Positions 9,325 through 19,186 of a stretch of 64,000 nucleotides of DNA are shown here, one piece after another. The stretch lies in assembly GCA_934339135.1 (NCBI GenBank), contig CAKRHP010000008.1:84593-148592 (forward strand). The letters are read 5' to 3'. Positions within the stretch are counted from its first letter, which is position 1. Every line of letters begins with the position of its first letter. Under the pieces are notes generated by a model that saw nothing but the letters and a program-made list of their open reading frames with translations, did no database searches and was not told the DNA's origin. Made by a program: the position numbers and the translations under genes. Source of the DNA: an uncultured Lachnospiraceae bacterium. GTDB taxonomy: Bacteria; Bacillota; Clostridia; Lachnospirales; Lachnospiraceae.

Positions 9325-10169
9325 ATGTAACAGTAGCAAAAAGTGCAGGCTTCTGCTTTGGTGTAAAGCGTGCTGTTGATACCGTGTATCAGGAGATTGA
9401 AAAGGGAGAAAAGGTTTTTACCTTAGGTCCGATCATTCACAATGAGCAGGTGGTGCAGGAGCTGGAGGAGAAAGGCGTTCAGGTTATTAATTCGATTGAA
9501 GAACTTGCCGATATAAAGGACGGAACAGTTGTGATCCGTTCCCACGGGGTATCCGAACAGGTTATCCGGCAGTTGGAGAAGTATGATATAAAGATCGTCG
9601 ATGCGACGTGTCCTTTTGTAAGCAAGATACACCGCATCGTACAGGAAAAGTACCGGGAAGGTTTCCAGATCGTGATTATCGGCAACAGGACACACCCGGA
9701 GGTGGAGGGCATCAACGGGTGGTGTGAAAACAGTGCTGTTGTTCTCGAAACGGTTTCCGAAGCGGAAAGTTTTCGCCCGGATCCACAAAAAAAGCTGTGT
9801 ATTGTATCACAAACGACTTTTAATTACAAGAAATTTAAAGATATGGTTGATATTTTTGGAAAAAAGAGTTATGATATACTTGTTATGAATACAATTTGCA
9901 ACGCTACCGAAGAGCGTCAGACTGAAGCAGGTACTATTGCAAGGCAATCCGACGCGATGTTGGTGATAGGTGGAAAACACAGCTCGAACACCCAAAAGCT
10001 GTATGAAATCTGCAGCAAAGAGTGTCCGAACACATATTTTATACAGACACTTGACGACCTGAATTTGGAACTATTTCAATCTTTTCGTAGCGTGGGTATT
10101 ACTGCCGGGGCATCAACCCCAAACAATATTATTAAGGAGGTTCAAACGTATGTCAGACATGAACAATGA
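9321..10169 (+). CDS. ispH: 4-hydroxy-3-methylbut-2-enyl diphosphate reductase IspH
   Basis: 282-residue iron-sulfur enzyme of the last step of the non-mevalonate isoprenoid pathway; it reduces HMBPP to IPP and DMAPP. The three cluster-binding cysteines are seen in GFCFGVKRA (Cys12), DATCPFVSK and NTICNATEERQ. The conserved GNRTHPEVEGINGW and ASTPNNIIKEV segments are present. In many Clostridia this gene is fused to ribosomal protein S1; here the S1 gene starts inside the ispH 3' end in a different frame. Confidence 0.95.
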   Translation: MNVTVAKSAGFCFGVKRAVDTVYQEIEKGEKVFTLGPIIHNEQVVQELEEKGVQVINSIEELADIKDGTVVIRSHGVSEQVIRQLEKYDIKIVDATCPFVSKIHRIVQEKYREGFQIVIIGNRTHPEVEGINGWCENSAVVLETVSEAESFRPDPQKKLCIVSQTTFNYKKFKDMVDIFGKKSYDILVMNTICNATEERQTEAGTIARQSDAMLVIGGKHSSNTQKLYEICSKECPNTYFIQTLDDLNLELFQSFRSVGITAGASTPNNIIKEVQTYVRHEQ

Positions 10170-11256
10170 CTTTGAACAGATGTTAGAAGCATCATTAGTA
10201 ACAATCCACAATGGAGAGATTGTAGAAGGGACAGTTATCGATGTAAAGGAAGACGAGATTGTCCTGAACATTGGCTACAAGGCTGATGGTATCATCACAC
10301 GTAACGAGTACAGCAATCAGTCAGGAATCGACCTGAGAGATGTTGTAAAAGTTGACGATGTAATGAAGGCAAAGGTTCTTAAGGTAAACGACGGAGAGGG
10401 TCAGGTATTACTGACATATAAGCGTCTTGCAATGGAGAAGAGCAATGAGCGTATTCGTGAAGCTTTTGAGAATAAAGAGGTATTAAAGGCACCTGTAACT
10501 GCTGTATTATCCGGCGGTTTGAGTGTTGTAGTAGATGAGACCAAGATCTTCATTCCTGCAAGCCTTGTATCAGATTCTTATGAGAAGGATCTTTCCAAGT
10601 ACAACGGACAGGAGATTGAATTTGTTGTTACAGAGTTCAATCCAAAGAAGAGAAGAATCATCGGTGATAGAAAGCAGCTTCTGGTTGCTGAGAAGGCAAA
10701 ACTGAAAGAGGAGCTTTTCGCAAGAATCCATGTTGGTGATGTTGTAGAGGGTACCGTAAAGAACCTTACAGACTTTGGTGCATTCATTGATTTAGGTGGT
10801 GCAGACGGTCTTCTTCATATCTCTGAGATGTCCTGGGGACGTGTTGAGAATCCACGCAAGGTATTCAAGGTTGGTGATGTGACAAAGGTACTCATCAAGG
10901 ATATCAAGGAGGATAAGATCGCACTGAGCCTGAAGTTCGAGGATCAGAATCCTTGGCTGAATGCAGATGGTAAGTACAATGTTGGTGCCATCGTTAAGGG
11001 TAAGGTTGCCAGAATGGCAGACTTCGGTGCATTCGTAGAGCTTGAGCCGGGTGTTGATGCACTTCTTCATGTTTCCCAGATTTCCAAGGAGCATGTTGAC
11101 AAGCCGTCTGATGTATTATCTGTAGGCCAGGAGATCGAGGCAAAGGTTGTTGATTTCAACAATGAGGATCACAAGATCAGCCTGAGCATGAAGGCTCTGT
11201 TAAATGACAATGCTTCTGAGGACGAGGAGGCAGCTGTTGATACAGACGCTGAGTAA
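10150..11256 (+). CDS. rpsA: Ribosomal protein S1 homologue (four S1 domains)
   Basis: 368-residue RNA-binding protein with four S1/OB-fold repeats. The third (GTVKNLTDFGAFIDLGGADG) and fourth (GKVARMADFGAFVELEPGVD) are the most canonical; the first two are more divergent. An acidic tail closes the protein. The start follows a strong AAGGAGG sequence and lies 20 bases inside ispH, in another frame. Firmicute S1 proteins with four domains help in translation initiation or RNA turnover, less centrally than six-domain E. coli S1. A strong terminator follows directly. Confidence 0.92.
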   Translation: MSDMNNDFEQMLEASLVTIHNGEIVEGTVIDVKEDEIVLNIGYKADGIITRNEYSNQSGIDLRDVVKVDDVMKAKVLKVNDGEGQVLLTYKRLAMEKSNERIREAFENKEVLKAPVTAVLSGGLSVVVDETKIFIPASLVSDSYEKDLSKYNGQEIEFVVTEFNPKKRRIIGDRKQLLVAEKAKLKEELFARIHVGDVVEGTVKNLTDFGAFIDLGGADGLLHISEMSWGRVENPRKVFKVGDVTKVLIKDIKEDKIALSLKFEDQNPWLNADGKYNVGAIVKGKVARMADFGAFVELEPGVDALLHVSQISKEHVDKPSDVLSVGQEIEAKVVDFNNEDHKISLSMKALLNDNASEDEEAAVDTDAE

Positions 11257-11273
11257 TTAGAGTGAAATGTTCT

Positions 11274-11312
11274 TTCGCCAACTCATCATGGTGTGGGTTG
11301 GCGAATTTTTTT
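11274..11312 (+). terminator. Rho-independent terminator after rpsA
   Basis: TTCGCCAAC pairs perfectly with GTTGGCGAA over nine base pairs around a loop of about 14 bases, followed by a run of seven T. It lies 18 bases after the rpsA stop and closes the dnaG-to-rpsA run. Confidence 0.93.
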
Positions 11313-11337
11313 CCGATCAGGAAAGAAGATTTACTGT

Positions 11338-11346
11338 TGGTATAAT
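11338..11346 (+). promoter_or_regulatory. Extended -10 promoter element upstream of cheR
   Basis: TGGTATAAT is a full extended -10 element (TGn plus TATAAT). No good -35 is seen 17 bases upstream, which fits an extended -10 promoter. It lies about 48 bases before the chosen cheR start. Confidence 0.6.
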
Positions 11347-11393
11347 GTATAGGATTTGAGGTTACAGGTTATGGGAAAGGTGTGGTGATAACT

Positions 11394-12167
11394 ATGGGCG
11401 ATTATGAAGTTTTCAAATCGAAGATCTTCCAGATGACAAAAATTGATCTGAGCTGTTACAAGGAACGTCAGATGAAACGAAGGATTGATGCTTTGATCAC
11501 CAAGAGAGGAATCACATCATATGAGGCGTATGTGAATGCTTTGAGAACGGATGCGGAGCTTATGGAGGAGTTTGTGACGTATCTGACGATCAATGTATCG
11601 GAGTTCTATCGCAATCCGGAGCAGTGGAAGGTGCTGGAAAATGAGATATTTCCATATTTGTTTGAACGGTTTGGCAATACATTAAAGATATGGAGTGCTG
11701 CCTGTTCTACCGGGGATGAACCCTATACATTGGTGATGCTTCTTGCAAAATTTATCCCATTAAGCAGGATCAAGATCATTGCGACCGACCTGGATAAACA
11801 GGTTCTGGAGAAAGCACAGATCGGACTTTACGATGAAAAGAGCCTGAAGGGACTGCCGAAGGAGTTTGTACAGAAGTATTTTACGAAGATTGGCAGCAGC
11901 TATCAGATCCATGATGAGGTGAAACGCTGTGTGCAGTTTAAGCAGCATAATCTGCTGAAGGATCCATATCCATCACAGTGTGATCTGATCGTATGCCGCA
12001 ATGTCATGATCTATTTTACAGAGGAAGCCAAGAAGGGGATGTATCATCGGTTTAATGATGCCCTCAAAAAGGATGGGATGCTGTTTGTAGGAAGCACGGA
12101 GCAGATCATTGCACCGGCTGATTATGGATTTACGACATACCGTTCCTTCTTCTATAAAAAGGACTGA
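11394..12167 (+). CDS. cheR: Chemotaxis-type protein-glutamate methyltransferase CheR
   Basis: 257-residue CheR-family methyltransferase, which uses SAM to methylate glutamates of chemoreceptors. The N-terminal helical domain (about 1-75) is followed by the Rossmann domain with IWSAACSTGDEPYTLVMLL, the acidic IIATDLDKQVLEKA motif and LIVCRNVMIYFTEEA. An in-frame GTG lies 12 bases upstream, but the ATG has better spacing from GGGAAAGG. No receptor, CheA, CheW or CheB gene is nearby, and promoter and terminator flank it, so it is a single-gene unit. Whether it acts in chemotaxis or in another signalling pathway cannot be told. Confidence 0.9.
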   Translation: MGDYEVFKSKIFQMTKIDLSCYKERQMKRRIDALITKRGITSYEAYVNALRTDAELMEEFVTYLTINVSEFYRNPEQWKVLENEIFPYLFERFGNTLKIWSAACSTGDEPYTLVMLLAKFIPLSRIKIIATDLDKQVLEKAQIGLYDEKSLKGLPKEFVQKYFTKIGSSYQIHDEVKRCVQFKQHNLLKDPYPSQCDLIVCRNVMIYFTEEAKKGMYHRFNDALKKDGMLFVGSTEQIIAPADYGFTTYRSFFYKKD

Positions 12168-12207
12168 TATGAGCGTTTTCCTTTGGAAATCATTATTTCA
12201 ATTATTC

Positions 12208-12248
12208 AAAAGACAGTTTTCTGAGAGGGTTCGGAAGCTGTCTTTTTT
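12208..12248 (+). terminator. Rho-independent terminator after cheR
   Basis: AAAAGACAG pairs with CTGTCTTTT, and the stem extends inward with G-U pairs (TTTTC with GGAAG). A T run follows. It lies 40 bases after the cheR stop. Confidence 0.85.
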
Positions 12249-12318
12249 GTGTTAGAATTTTTTTCAGTATCTGTTCTTATTGTGTATTAACATTCACATA
12301 GCCGGTGAGGATGAATTC

Positions 12319-12347
12319 TTGCACTATGGATGAAATTCGGGTATAAT
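12319..12347 (+). promoter_or_regulatory. SigA promoter for the plsX operon
   Basis: TTGCAC and a perfect TATAAT are separated by 17 bases. The transcript would start near 12354 and give a leader of about 80 bases before plsX. That leader can fold a hairpin at 12359-12394 (GCTTAT/ATAAGC outside, AGCC/GGCT inside). No T run follows it, so no terminator function is claimed. Confidence 0.8.
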
Positions 12348-12435
12348 GTATTTTGTATGCTTATGCACAGTAGCCCTTTCAGGCTGATATAAGCAAAAGA
12401 TATGATCAGGAGAAGCAGGAAAGGTTGGATCGATT

Positions 12436-13443
12436 ATGGACGAAAAGATAAGAATTGTAGTAGATGCCATGGGTGGAGATAATGCTCCGGAGGCACCGGT
12501 TCACGGTGCGGTTGATGCACTGGCAGAGAATGACAAGATAGAGATTACACTGGTGGGGCGTACTTCGGACATTGAAGCAGAGTTAGCGAAGTACAGCTAC
12601 GATAAGGACAGAGTTCATATTGTCCATGCAGAGGATGTCATTGGTTTCGATGAGCCGCCGGTAGAGGCAATCCGCAAAAAGAAGGATTCCTCTATTGTGG
12701 TAGGTATGAAGCTTGTGAAAAAGGGAGAGGCAGACGCCTTTGTATCCGCAGGAAGCACCGGTGCGATCCTGGTAGGAGGCCAGCTTGTGGTGGGCAGGAT
12801 CCGCGGCGTAGAGAGAGCTCCTCTGGCACCGTTGATCCCCACGACAGAGGGCGTTTCTCTTTTGATCGATTGTGGTGCCAATGTAGATGCCAGAGCTTCT
12901 CATCTGGTACAGTTTGCAAAGATGGGGTCTATCTATATGGAGAATATCGTTGGGATCAAGAATCCCCGCGTAGCCATTGTAAATATTGGAGCTGAGGAAG
13001 AAAAAGGGAATGCTCTTGTGAAAGAGACATATCCTTTATTAAAAGAATGTGAGGATATCAATTTTATCGGAAGTATTGAGGCGAGAGACATTCCGAAGGG
13101 TGCGGCGGATGTTATTGTCTGTGAAGCCTTTGTGGGAAATGTGATCCTGAAGCTGTATGAGGGACTTGGTTCTGCATTGCTGCATAAGGTAAAGGAGGGA
13201 CTCATGAGTTCTCTTCGCAGTAAGATCGGTGCTCTTCTGATCAAGCCGGCACTGAAGAAGACAATGAAAGATTTTGATGCTTCTGAGCATGGCGGAGCGC
13301 CTCTTCTGGGACTGAAAGGTCTTGTGGTAAAGGCACATGGAAGCTCCAGTGAGGCAGAGATCAAGACAGCGATCCTTCAGTGCATTTCCTTCAGTGAAGA
13401 GGGGATTAATGACCGGATCAGGGAAAATCTTAAATTAGATTAA
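12436..13443 (+). CDS. plsX: Phosphate acyltransferase PlsX
   Basis: 335-residue peripheral membrane enzyme that converts acyl-ACP to acyl-phosphate for phospholipid synthesis. It opens with the family start RIVVDAMGGDNAPEAPVHGA and has FVSAGSTGAILVGG, LLIDCGANVDA and the C-terminal HGGAPLLGLKGLVVKAHGSS. Length is normal. It is first in the plsX-acpP-rnc-smc-ftsY unit, 92 bases downstream of the promoter. Confidence 0.96.
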   Translation: MDEKIRIVVDAMGGDNAPEAPVHGAVDALAENDKIEITLVGRTSDIEAELAKYSYDKDRVHIVHAEDVIGFDEPPVEAIRKKKDSSIVVGMKLVKKGEADAFVSAGSTGAILVGGQLVVGRIRGVERAPLAPLIPTTEGVSLLIDCGANVDARASHLVQFAKMGSIYMENIVGIKNPRVAIVNIGAEEEKGNALVKETYPLLKECEDINFIGSIEARDIPKGAADVIVCEAFVGNVILKLYEGLGSALLHKVKEGLMSSLRSKIGALLIKPALKKTMKDFDASEHGGAPLLGLKGLVVKAHGSSSEAEIKTAILQCISFSEEGINDRIRENLKLD

Positions 13444-13530
13444 TAATCATATGATCCGGTGGTTATATCAGGACAACAGACAGGAGATCATCGGATACTT
13501 TCCATAAACTTAGATGAGATGGTGATGAAT

Positions 13531-13785
13531 ATGGAATATGAAAAGCTGCAGAATCTTTTGGCAGAAATATTAGAGGTAGAACCGGAGCAGATCCGCAAGG
13601 AAAAGTCCTTTGTGAGGGACTATGGAGCGGATTCCCTGACTCTTTTTCAGATACTGATGGGAGTGGAAGCAGTATTTGGTGTGATCGCAGAGGAGCAGGA
13701 GCTCCTGCGGTGGAATACTGTGGGAGAGCTTTGGGAATATTTACAGACAGGCAGAGGAATTACAGGAAAGGGTTCATCGTTATGA
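13531..13785 (+). CDS. acpP: Acyl carrier protein
   Basis: 84-residue acyl carrier protein. The phosphopantetheine attachment serine is in YGADSLTLFQ, and the N-terminal helix reads MEYEKLQNLLAEILEVE. I prefer ATG 13531; ATGs at 13519 and 13525 are equally in frame and only add residues. GVEAVFGVIAEEQELL departs from the usual EEEFGIEIPDED pattern, so this may be a specialised carrier rather than the main fatty-acid ACP. The stop overlaps the rnc start as ATGA. Confidence 0.85.
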   Translation: MEYEKLQNLLAEILEVEPEQIRKEKSFVRDYGADSLTLFQILMGVEAVFGVIAEEQELLRWNTVGELWEYLQTGRGITGKGSSL

Positions 13786-14486
13786 GATCAAAAGAAATGG
13801 GGGAGTTTGAGAAGGAAGCAGGGTATATTTTTAAAGATAAGTCTCTGCTGGCAACGGCATTGACCCACAGCTCATACTCCAACGAAAAGAAAATGAAAAA
13901 GACACAGTGCAATGAGAGACTGGAGTTTCTGGGAGATGCTGTGCTGGAGCTGGTATCCAGTGAGTTTATCTTTCGCCGTCATCCGGACATGCCGGAGGGA
14001 GAGATGACCAAGACCAGAGCAAGCTATGTCTGTGAACCGACGCTGGCACTTTGCGCCAGGGAGATTCACCTGGGGGATTATCTGCGTCTGGGAAAGGGCG
14101 AGGAGCTTACCGGTGGCAGGCAGAGAGATTCGGTGCTGTCGGATGCTCTGGAGGCGACCATTGGTGCCATCTATATGGACGGCGGCTTTGAACCGGCCAA
14201 ACGATATATCGAGGAGCATATTCTCAAGGACATTGATAATAAAAAGCTTTTTTATGACAGTAAAACATTTCTGCAGGAAATTGTTCAGCGCCATGAGGGT
14301 GATACGCTGGAATATAAACTGATCGGAGAGAGTGGGCCGGATCATCATAAGGAGTATCAGGCTGCCGTATTTGTCAATGGTAGACAGATATCTACCGGAA
14401 CCGGTCAGACCAAAAAGAAAGCAGAGCAGTCTGCGGCCTATGAGGCGATACTGGTCTTAAAAAGAGAGGCGGACGGACGCCGATAG
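13782..14486 (+). CDS. rnc: Ribonuclease III
   Basis: 234-residue double-strand-specific endoribonuclease that processes rRNA precursors. The RNase III signature NERLEFLGDAVLELV is intact, and further acidic metal ligands are in SDALEATIGAIYMDGG. The C-terminal dsRNA-binding domain runs from about residue 160 (TFLQEIVQRHEGD to GQTKKKAEQSAAYEAI). The start overlaps the acpP stop, with AGGAAAGGG 10 bases ahead; longer in-frame openings run back into acpP and are rejected. Confidence 0.95.
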   Translation: MRSKEMGEFEKEAGYIFKDKSLLATALTHSSYSNEKKMKKTQCNERLEFLGDAVLELVSSEFIFRRHPDMPEGEMTKTRASYVCEPTLALCAREIHLGDYLRLGKGEELTGGRQRDSVLSDALEATIGAIYMDGGFEPAKRYIEEHILKDIDNKKLFYDSKTFLQEIVQRHEGDTLEYKLIGESGPDHHKEYQAAVFVNGRQISTGTGQTKKKAEQSAAYEAILVLKREADGRR

Positions 14487-14503
14487 TCACAGGGAGAACA
14501 TAG

Positions 14504-17500
14504 ATGTATTTAAAAAGTCTGGAAGTGCATGGTTTTAAATCATTTGCCAATAAATTATTATTTGAATTTCATAATGGTATTACGGCGATTGTAGGACCTA
14601 ACGGAAGTGGAAAGAGCAATGTTGCCGATGCCGTGCGTTGGGTACTGGGTGAGCAGAGTGCCAAGCAGCTTCGTGGTGCCAAGATGGAGGACATCATCTT
14701 TGCGGGAACGGAGCTTCGAAAGCCTCTGGGGTATGCCTATGTAGCCATTACCATCAGCAACGAGGATCATAAGCTAAATGTACCATATGAGGAGGTTACC
14801 ATTGCCAGAAGAGTGTATCGTTCCGGCGAGAGCGAGTATCTCTTAAACGGTGTATCCTGCCGTCTGCGTGATATTCAGGAGCTGTTGTTTGATACCGGTA
14901 TCGGTAAGGAGGGATATTCCATTATCGGACAGGGGCAGATCGATAAGATCCTGAGTGGTAAGCCGGAGGAGAGACGTGAGCTTTTTGATGAGGCTGCCGG
15001 TATTGTGAAGTTCAAAAAGAGAAAGGCTGCTGCAGAGAAAAACCTGGCGGAGGAGCAGCAGAATATGGTCCGTATCGAGGATATTCTGTCAGAGCTGGAA
15101 AAGCAGGTAGGACCACTGGAGAAGCAGTCGGAGAAGGCACATGAATATCTGATCTATCGTGATGAGCTTCGTAATCTGGATGTCAATATCTTTTTGATGG
15201 AGTATGATCAGATTCATACGGAGATGGAAGAGGTGTCCCAGAAACAGGACATTGCTTCCGGTGATCTGGAACAGGCCAAAAAGGATTTTGAAGAGACAAA
15301 GGCGGAATATGCACAGGTGGAGGAGGTGCTGGAAAAACACAACCAGAGTCTGGAGGAGCATAAGGAACGCCTGACCAATTCCAGAGTATCCTTAAATGAG
15401 CAGGAAGGAAATGTCCGGGTGCTGCAGGAGCAGATCCGGAGTGCCGGCCAGAATGAGGAGCATTATAAAGAACGTCTGGAGAATCTCCAAAAATCCATGG
15501 ATCAGGCAAAGGAGGAAAAGGCAGGATATCAGGAGAAGCAGGATGCCTTTGACGAACGCCTTGCCGGGATCCGTAAGGAACAAGATGAAATGAAGGAGCG
15601 TCTTGCACAGACCTCCGGCCAGATCGCATCCACAGAGAAGGAGATTGCAGACCGCAATAACGAGATTCTGACGGCAATGAGTCAGATCACAGAGATCAAG
15701 ACGGAGCAGCAGAAATATGAAACACAGCTGGAGCAGATCAATGTAAAGCGGGCTGAAATGACCCAGAAGGTGTTGAAAAATAAATCCGAAGCGGCAGGCC
15801 TGCAGGAAACCATGGAGCAGCAAAAAGCGATCCTGTCCGATATTTCGGACAAGATTGAGGGAATGGATGCCAATAATGCAGAGATCCGTAATGCGTTAAA
15901 ACGTCTTTCCGAGCGGAGTCAGGATCTGGAAAAAGAGCACCGGGATACCCAGCAGAAGTTCCATATGGCAAACTCCCGTCTCAATTCCCTGAAGAACATG
16001 ACGGAGCGTTATGAAGGCTTTGGTCAGAGTATCCGCCGTGTGATGGAGCAGAAGGAGCATAATCCCGGCATCATTGGTGTTGTCGCAGACATCATCCGGG
16101 TGGAAAAGGATTATGAGATCGCGATCGAGACGGCTCTGGGAGGCAGTATTCAGAATATTGTCACAGATAATGAACAGACTGCCAAGGCGATGATCGCCCT
16201 GTTAAAAAAGAACCGTTACGGCCGTGCCACCTTCCTTCCGTTAACTAATATATCCGGTCGTGGTGTGAATCAGGCACAAAATATATTAAGGGAGCCGGGC
16301 GTAGTAGGTTTTGGTTCTTCTTTGGTGCATGCGGATGCGAAGTTTGACCAGCTGATCGAATATCTTCTGGGCAGATTTGTGGTGGTGGATCATATTGATA
16401 ATGCCATCGCTCTTGCCAGAAAATATAAGCATTCCCTTCGGATCGTGACGAAGGAGGGAGAGCTCTTAAATCCGGGCGGTTCCATGTCCGGTGGAGCTTA
16501 TAAAAACAACAATAACCTCCTGGGACGCCACCGTGAGATGGACAATCTCGAAAAGGAAGTGGAGGCGCAGAGAGAGAGAATGCGCGGGATCCTGCGGGAG
16601 CAGGAGGAAGGCCGCAAAGAAGCCGAGGAGCAGCAGAAGGCCATCGAAAAGAACCGCAGCATCCGTCAGGAGCTGATCCTGCAGCAAAATACAGCCAAGA
16701 TCAACTACGACAGAGCAAGGGGAGATTTCCTGCAGAACCAGAATGAGCTGGAGCAGATCCGTCTGGACAGCCAGGGGATCGAGAGTACAAAGGTAGAGCT
16801 TCAGAAGCAGTTAGATGATCTGAAAGCGAGCATCAGCGACAGCGAGAGCCGCAGCAAGGAGAATGAAACATATCTGGAGGAGCTGAATCATCGTCTGGAG
16901 GAGCTTCGTGAGGCTGAAAAGGAGCTTACGGAGAAAAACAACGAGTATACGCTGAAGATCTCCACAGAGGTTCAGAGCAATGAATTTGTGGCTCAGAATA
17001 TCGCCCGTATCAATGAGACGATGGAACAGCTGACATCAGAACTTGCCGGAATCCGGTCGGACAGCAGACAGGCAGAGGATCTCATGCAGGAAAAACAGCA
17101 GGAGATCGAGAAGGCAAAGAAGCAGATCGAGGATACAGCGGGAGAGATCACAGGACTGGAGGAAACGATCCGTCAGGAGACGGAGCAGAAGGACGAGCTT
17201 TCCAGACAACATAAAGACTTCATTGATAAGAGAGAAGGTCTTTCCGACAAGATCAATGAGCTGGATAAAGAGTGTTTCCGTCTGAATAACCAGAAGGAAA
17301 AAATGGAGGAGCGGATCAACTCACGGACTACATATATGTGGGAGCAGTATGAGCTGACCTATCATGGAGCAGAGGAGCTTCGGACAAATACCGGGCTTTC
17401 CATGCCACAGATGAAGCAGGAGATCAGTTCCTTAAAATCCAGGATCAAGGCACTGGGAGATGTCAATGTCAATGCCATCGAGCAGTATCAGGATGTGCTG

Positions 17501-18067
17501 GAGCGTTATACCCAGTTAAAGACGCAGCATGACGACCTGATCAAGGCGGCTGGCGTGTTAGAGGGCATCATCAGCGAGCTGGACGAGTCTATGCGAAAGC
17601 AGTTTGCGGAGCAGTTTGCCGAGATCCGGGAACGTTTTGACAAGGTATTTAAGGAGCTTTTCGGTGGAGGCCGTGGTACTTTGGAGCTTCTGGAAGAGGA
17701 AGATATCCTGACGGCAGGCATCAAGATCGTGGCACAGCCACCGGGAAAGAAGCTTCAGAATATGATGCAGCTTTCCGGTGGAGAGAAGGCACTGACAGCC
17801 ATTGCGCTGTTATTTGCAATCCAGAGTCTGAAGCCTTCCCCGTTCTGTCTGCTGGACGAGATCGAGGCGGCATTGGACGATTCCAACGTAGACCGTTATG
17901 CCCAGTATCTTCATAAGCTGACAAAGGATACCCAGTTTATTGTGATCACCCATCGTCGAGGCACGATGAATGCGGCAGATATCCTGTATGGTATCACTAT
18001 GCAGGAGAAGGGCGTTTCTACGCTGGTATCTGTAAATCTTCTGGATGAGAAGGATGTTGTAAACTAA
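14504..18067 (+). CDS. smc: Chromosome segregation/condensation ATPase SMC
   Basis: 1187-residue structural maintenance of chromosomes protein. The N-terminal head has Walker A GPNGSGKSNVADAVRWVLGE. Long coiled coils run from about 170 to 500 and 670 to 1020. The hinge lies near 520-640 (GIIGVVADIIRVEKDYEIAIE onward). The C-terminal head has the ABC signature LSGGEKALTAIAL and Walker B PFCLLDEIEAALDDSN. It acts as a dimer with ScpA and ScpB to compact and resolve the chromosome. It follows rnc by 17 bases and precedes ftsY, the order found in Bacillus. Confidence 0.97.
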   Translation: MYLKSLEVHGFKSFANKLLFEFHNGITAIVGPNGSGKSNVADAVRWVLGEQSAKQLRGAKMEDIIFAGTELRKPLGYAYVAITISNEDHKLNVPYEEVTIARRVYRSGESEYLLNGVSCRLRDIQELLFDTGIGKEGYSIIGQGQIDKILSGKPEERRELFDEAAGIVKFKKRKAAAEKNLAEEQQNMVRIEDILSELEKQVGPLEKQSEKAHEYLIYRDELRNLDVNIFLMEYDQIHTEMEEVSQKQDIASGDLEQAKKDFEETKAEYAQVEEVLEKHNQSLEEHKERLTNSRVSLNEQEGNVRVLQEQIRSAGQNEEHYKERLENLQKSMDQAKEEKAGYQEKQDAFDERLAGIRKEQDEMKERLAQTSGQIASTEKEIADRNNEILTAMSQITEIKTEQQKYETQLEQINVKRAEMTQKVLKNKSEAAGLQETMEQQKAILSDISDKIEGMDANNAEIRNALKRLSERSQDLEKEHRDTQQKFHMANSRLNSLKNMTERYEGFGQSIRRVMEQKEHNPGIIGVVADIIRVEKDYEIAIETALGGSIQNIVTDNEQTAKAMIALLKKNRYGRATFLPLTNISGRGVNQAQNILREPGVVGFGSSLVHADAKFDQLIEYLLGRFVVVDHIDNAIALARKYKHSLRIVTKEGELLNPGGSMSGGAYKNNNNLLGRHREMDNLEKEVEAQRERMRGILREQEEGRKEAEEQQKAIEKNRSIRQELILQQNTAKINYDRARGDFLQNQNELEQIRLDSQGIESTKVELQKQLDDLKASISDSESRSKENETYLEELNHRLEELREAEKELTEKNNEYTLKISTEVQSNEFVAQNIARINETMEQLTSELAGIRSDSRQAEDLMQEKQQEIEKAKKQIEDTAGEITGLEETIRQETEQKDELSRQHKDFIDKREGLSDKINELDKECFRLNNQKEKMEERINSRTTYMWEQYELTYHGAEELRTNTGLSMPQMKQEISSLKSRIKALGDVNVNAIEQYQDVLERYTQLKTQHDDLIKAAGVLEGIISELDESMRKQFAEQFAEIRERFDKVFKELFGGGRGTLELLEEEDILTAGIKIVAQPPGKKLQNMMQLSGGEKALTAIALLFAIQSLKPSPFCLLDEIEAALDDSNVDRYAQYLHKLTKDTQFIVITHRRGTMNAADILYGITMQEKGVSTLVSVNLLDEKDVVN

Positions 18068-18176
18068 TGGACTCGTGGCTTGATACCCGGCCGGGTCTGG
18101 CTGGATACAGGTGAGGATATGGTCAGCATCGCAGGACAGATCATATATATCGCATTATGCGGGAAATGGAGCAGTT

Positions 18177-19109
18177 ATGGGATTTTTTGACAGATTAAAA
18201 AGTGGTCTGACAAAGACCAGAGACAATTTTGTATCAGGAATTGATTCTCTTTTCAGTGGTTTCTCTGAGATTGATGATGATTTTTATGAGGAGCTGGAGG
18301 AGATCCTGATCATGGCGGATATTGGTGTGAACACCACCGACAGGATCATTGAGGATCTTAAGGAAAAGGTAAAGGAGCAGAAGATCAAAGAGGTTTCCGT
18401 ATGCCGACAGCTTCTGATGGATACCATAAAGCAGCAGATGCAGGTGGATGAGACTGCATATGAGTTTGAGCATAAGACATCTGTAGTATTGATGATCGGT
18501 GTCAACGGTGTTGGAAAAACGACTTCTGTAGGAAAACTAGCCGGTCAGTTAAAGGCCCAGGGCAAAAAGGTGATCCTGGCGGCGGCAGATACCTTCCGTG
18601 CGGCAGCCATCGAGCAGCTGACGGAGTGGTCCAACCGTGCCGGTGTGGAGATCATTGCCGGACAGGAGGGCGGAGATCCAGCTTCTGTTGTTTTTGATGC
18701 GGTCAATGCCGCAAAGGCGAGAAAGGCAGATGTGCTGATCTGCGATACGGCAGGACGTCTTCACAATAAAAAGAACCTGATGGAGGAGCTTCGCAAGATC
18801 AACCGGATTATTGAGCGGGAGTTTCCGGAGGCATACCGGGAGACGCTGATCGTATTGGATGGAACCACAGGACAGAATGCGCTGGTACAGGCAAAGCAGT
18901 TTGCGGAGGTAGCAGATATTTCCGGAATCGTGCTGACAAAGCTGGATGGAACAGCCAGAGGCGGTATTGCGATCGCCATTCAGTCGGAGATGAATATTCC
19001 GGTGAAATATATCGGTATCGGAGAGCAGATCGACGATCTGCAGAAGTTTGATGCGGACAAGTTTGTGGATGCCCTGTTTGAGACGCAGGACGGGGATGAG
19101 GAGGAATAA
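18177..19109 (+). CDS. ftsY: Signal recognition particle receptor FtsY
   Basis: 310-residue SRP-type GTPase, the membrane-associated receptor that docks SRP-ribosome complexes at the Sec translocon. It opens [15 protein letters not shown], a short amphipathic N-terminus in place of a large acidic A domain. The G motifs are [28 protein letters not shown] and [12 protein letters not shown] chose ATG 18177, behind ATGGAG; an upstream in-frame ATG at 18111 adds an unrelated leader. The usual partners ylxM and ffh do not follow; ilvA is next instead. Confidence 0.95.
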   Translation: MGFFDRLKSGLTKTRDNFVSGIDSLFSGFSEIDDDFYEELEEILIMADIGVNTTDRIIEDLKEKVKEQKIKEVSVCRQLLMDTIKQQMQVDETAYEFEHKTSVVLMIGVNGVGKTTSVGKLAGQLKAQGKKVILAAADTFRAAAIEQLTEWSNRAGVEIIAGQEGGDPASVVFDAVNAAKARKADVLICDTAGRLHNKKNLMEELRKINRIIEREFPEAYRETLIVLDGTTGQNALVQAKQFAEVADISGIVLTKLDGTARGGIAIAIQSEMNIPVKYIGIGEQIDDLQKFDADKFVDALFETQDGDEEE

Positions 19110-19186
19110 GCAGGAGTCGTCCTGTACCATAATATATGACTGTCAGAAAAGATGACAGAAAAGAGAAGAAAGGCATGGTGATTCAT

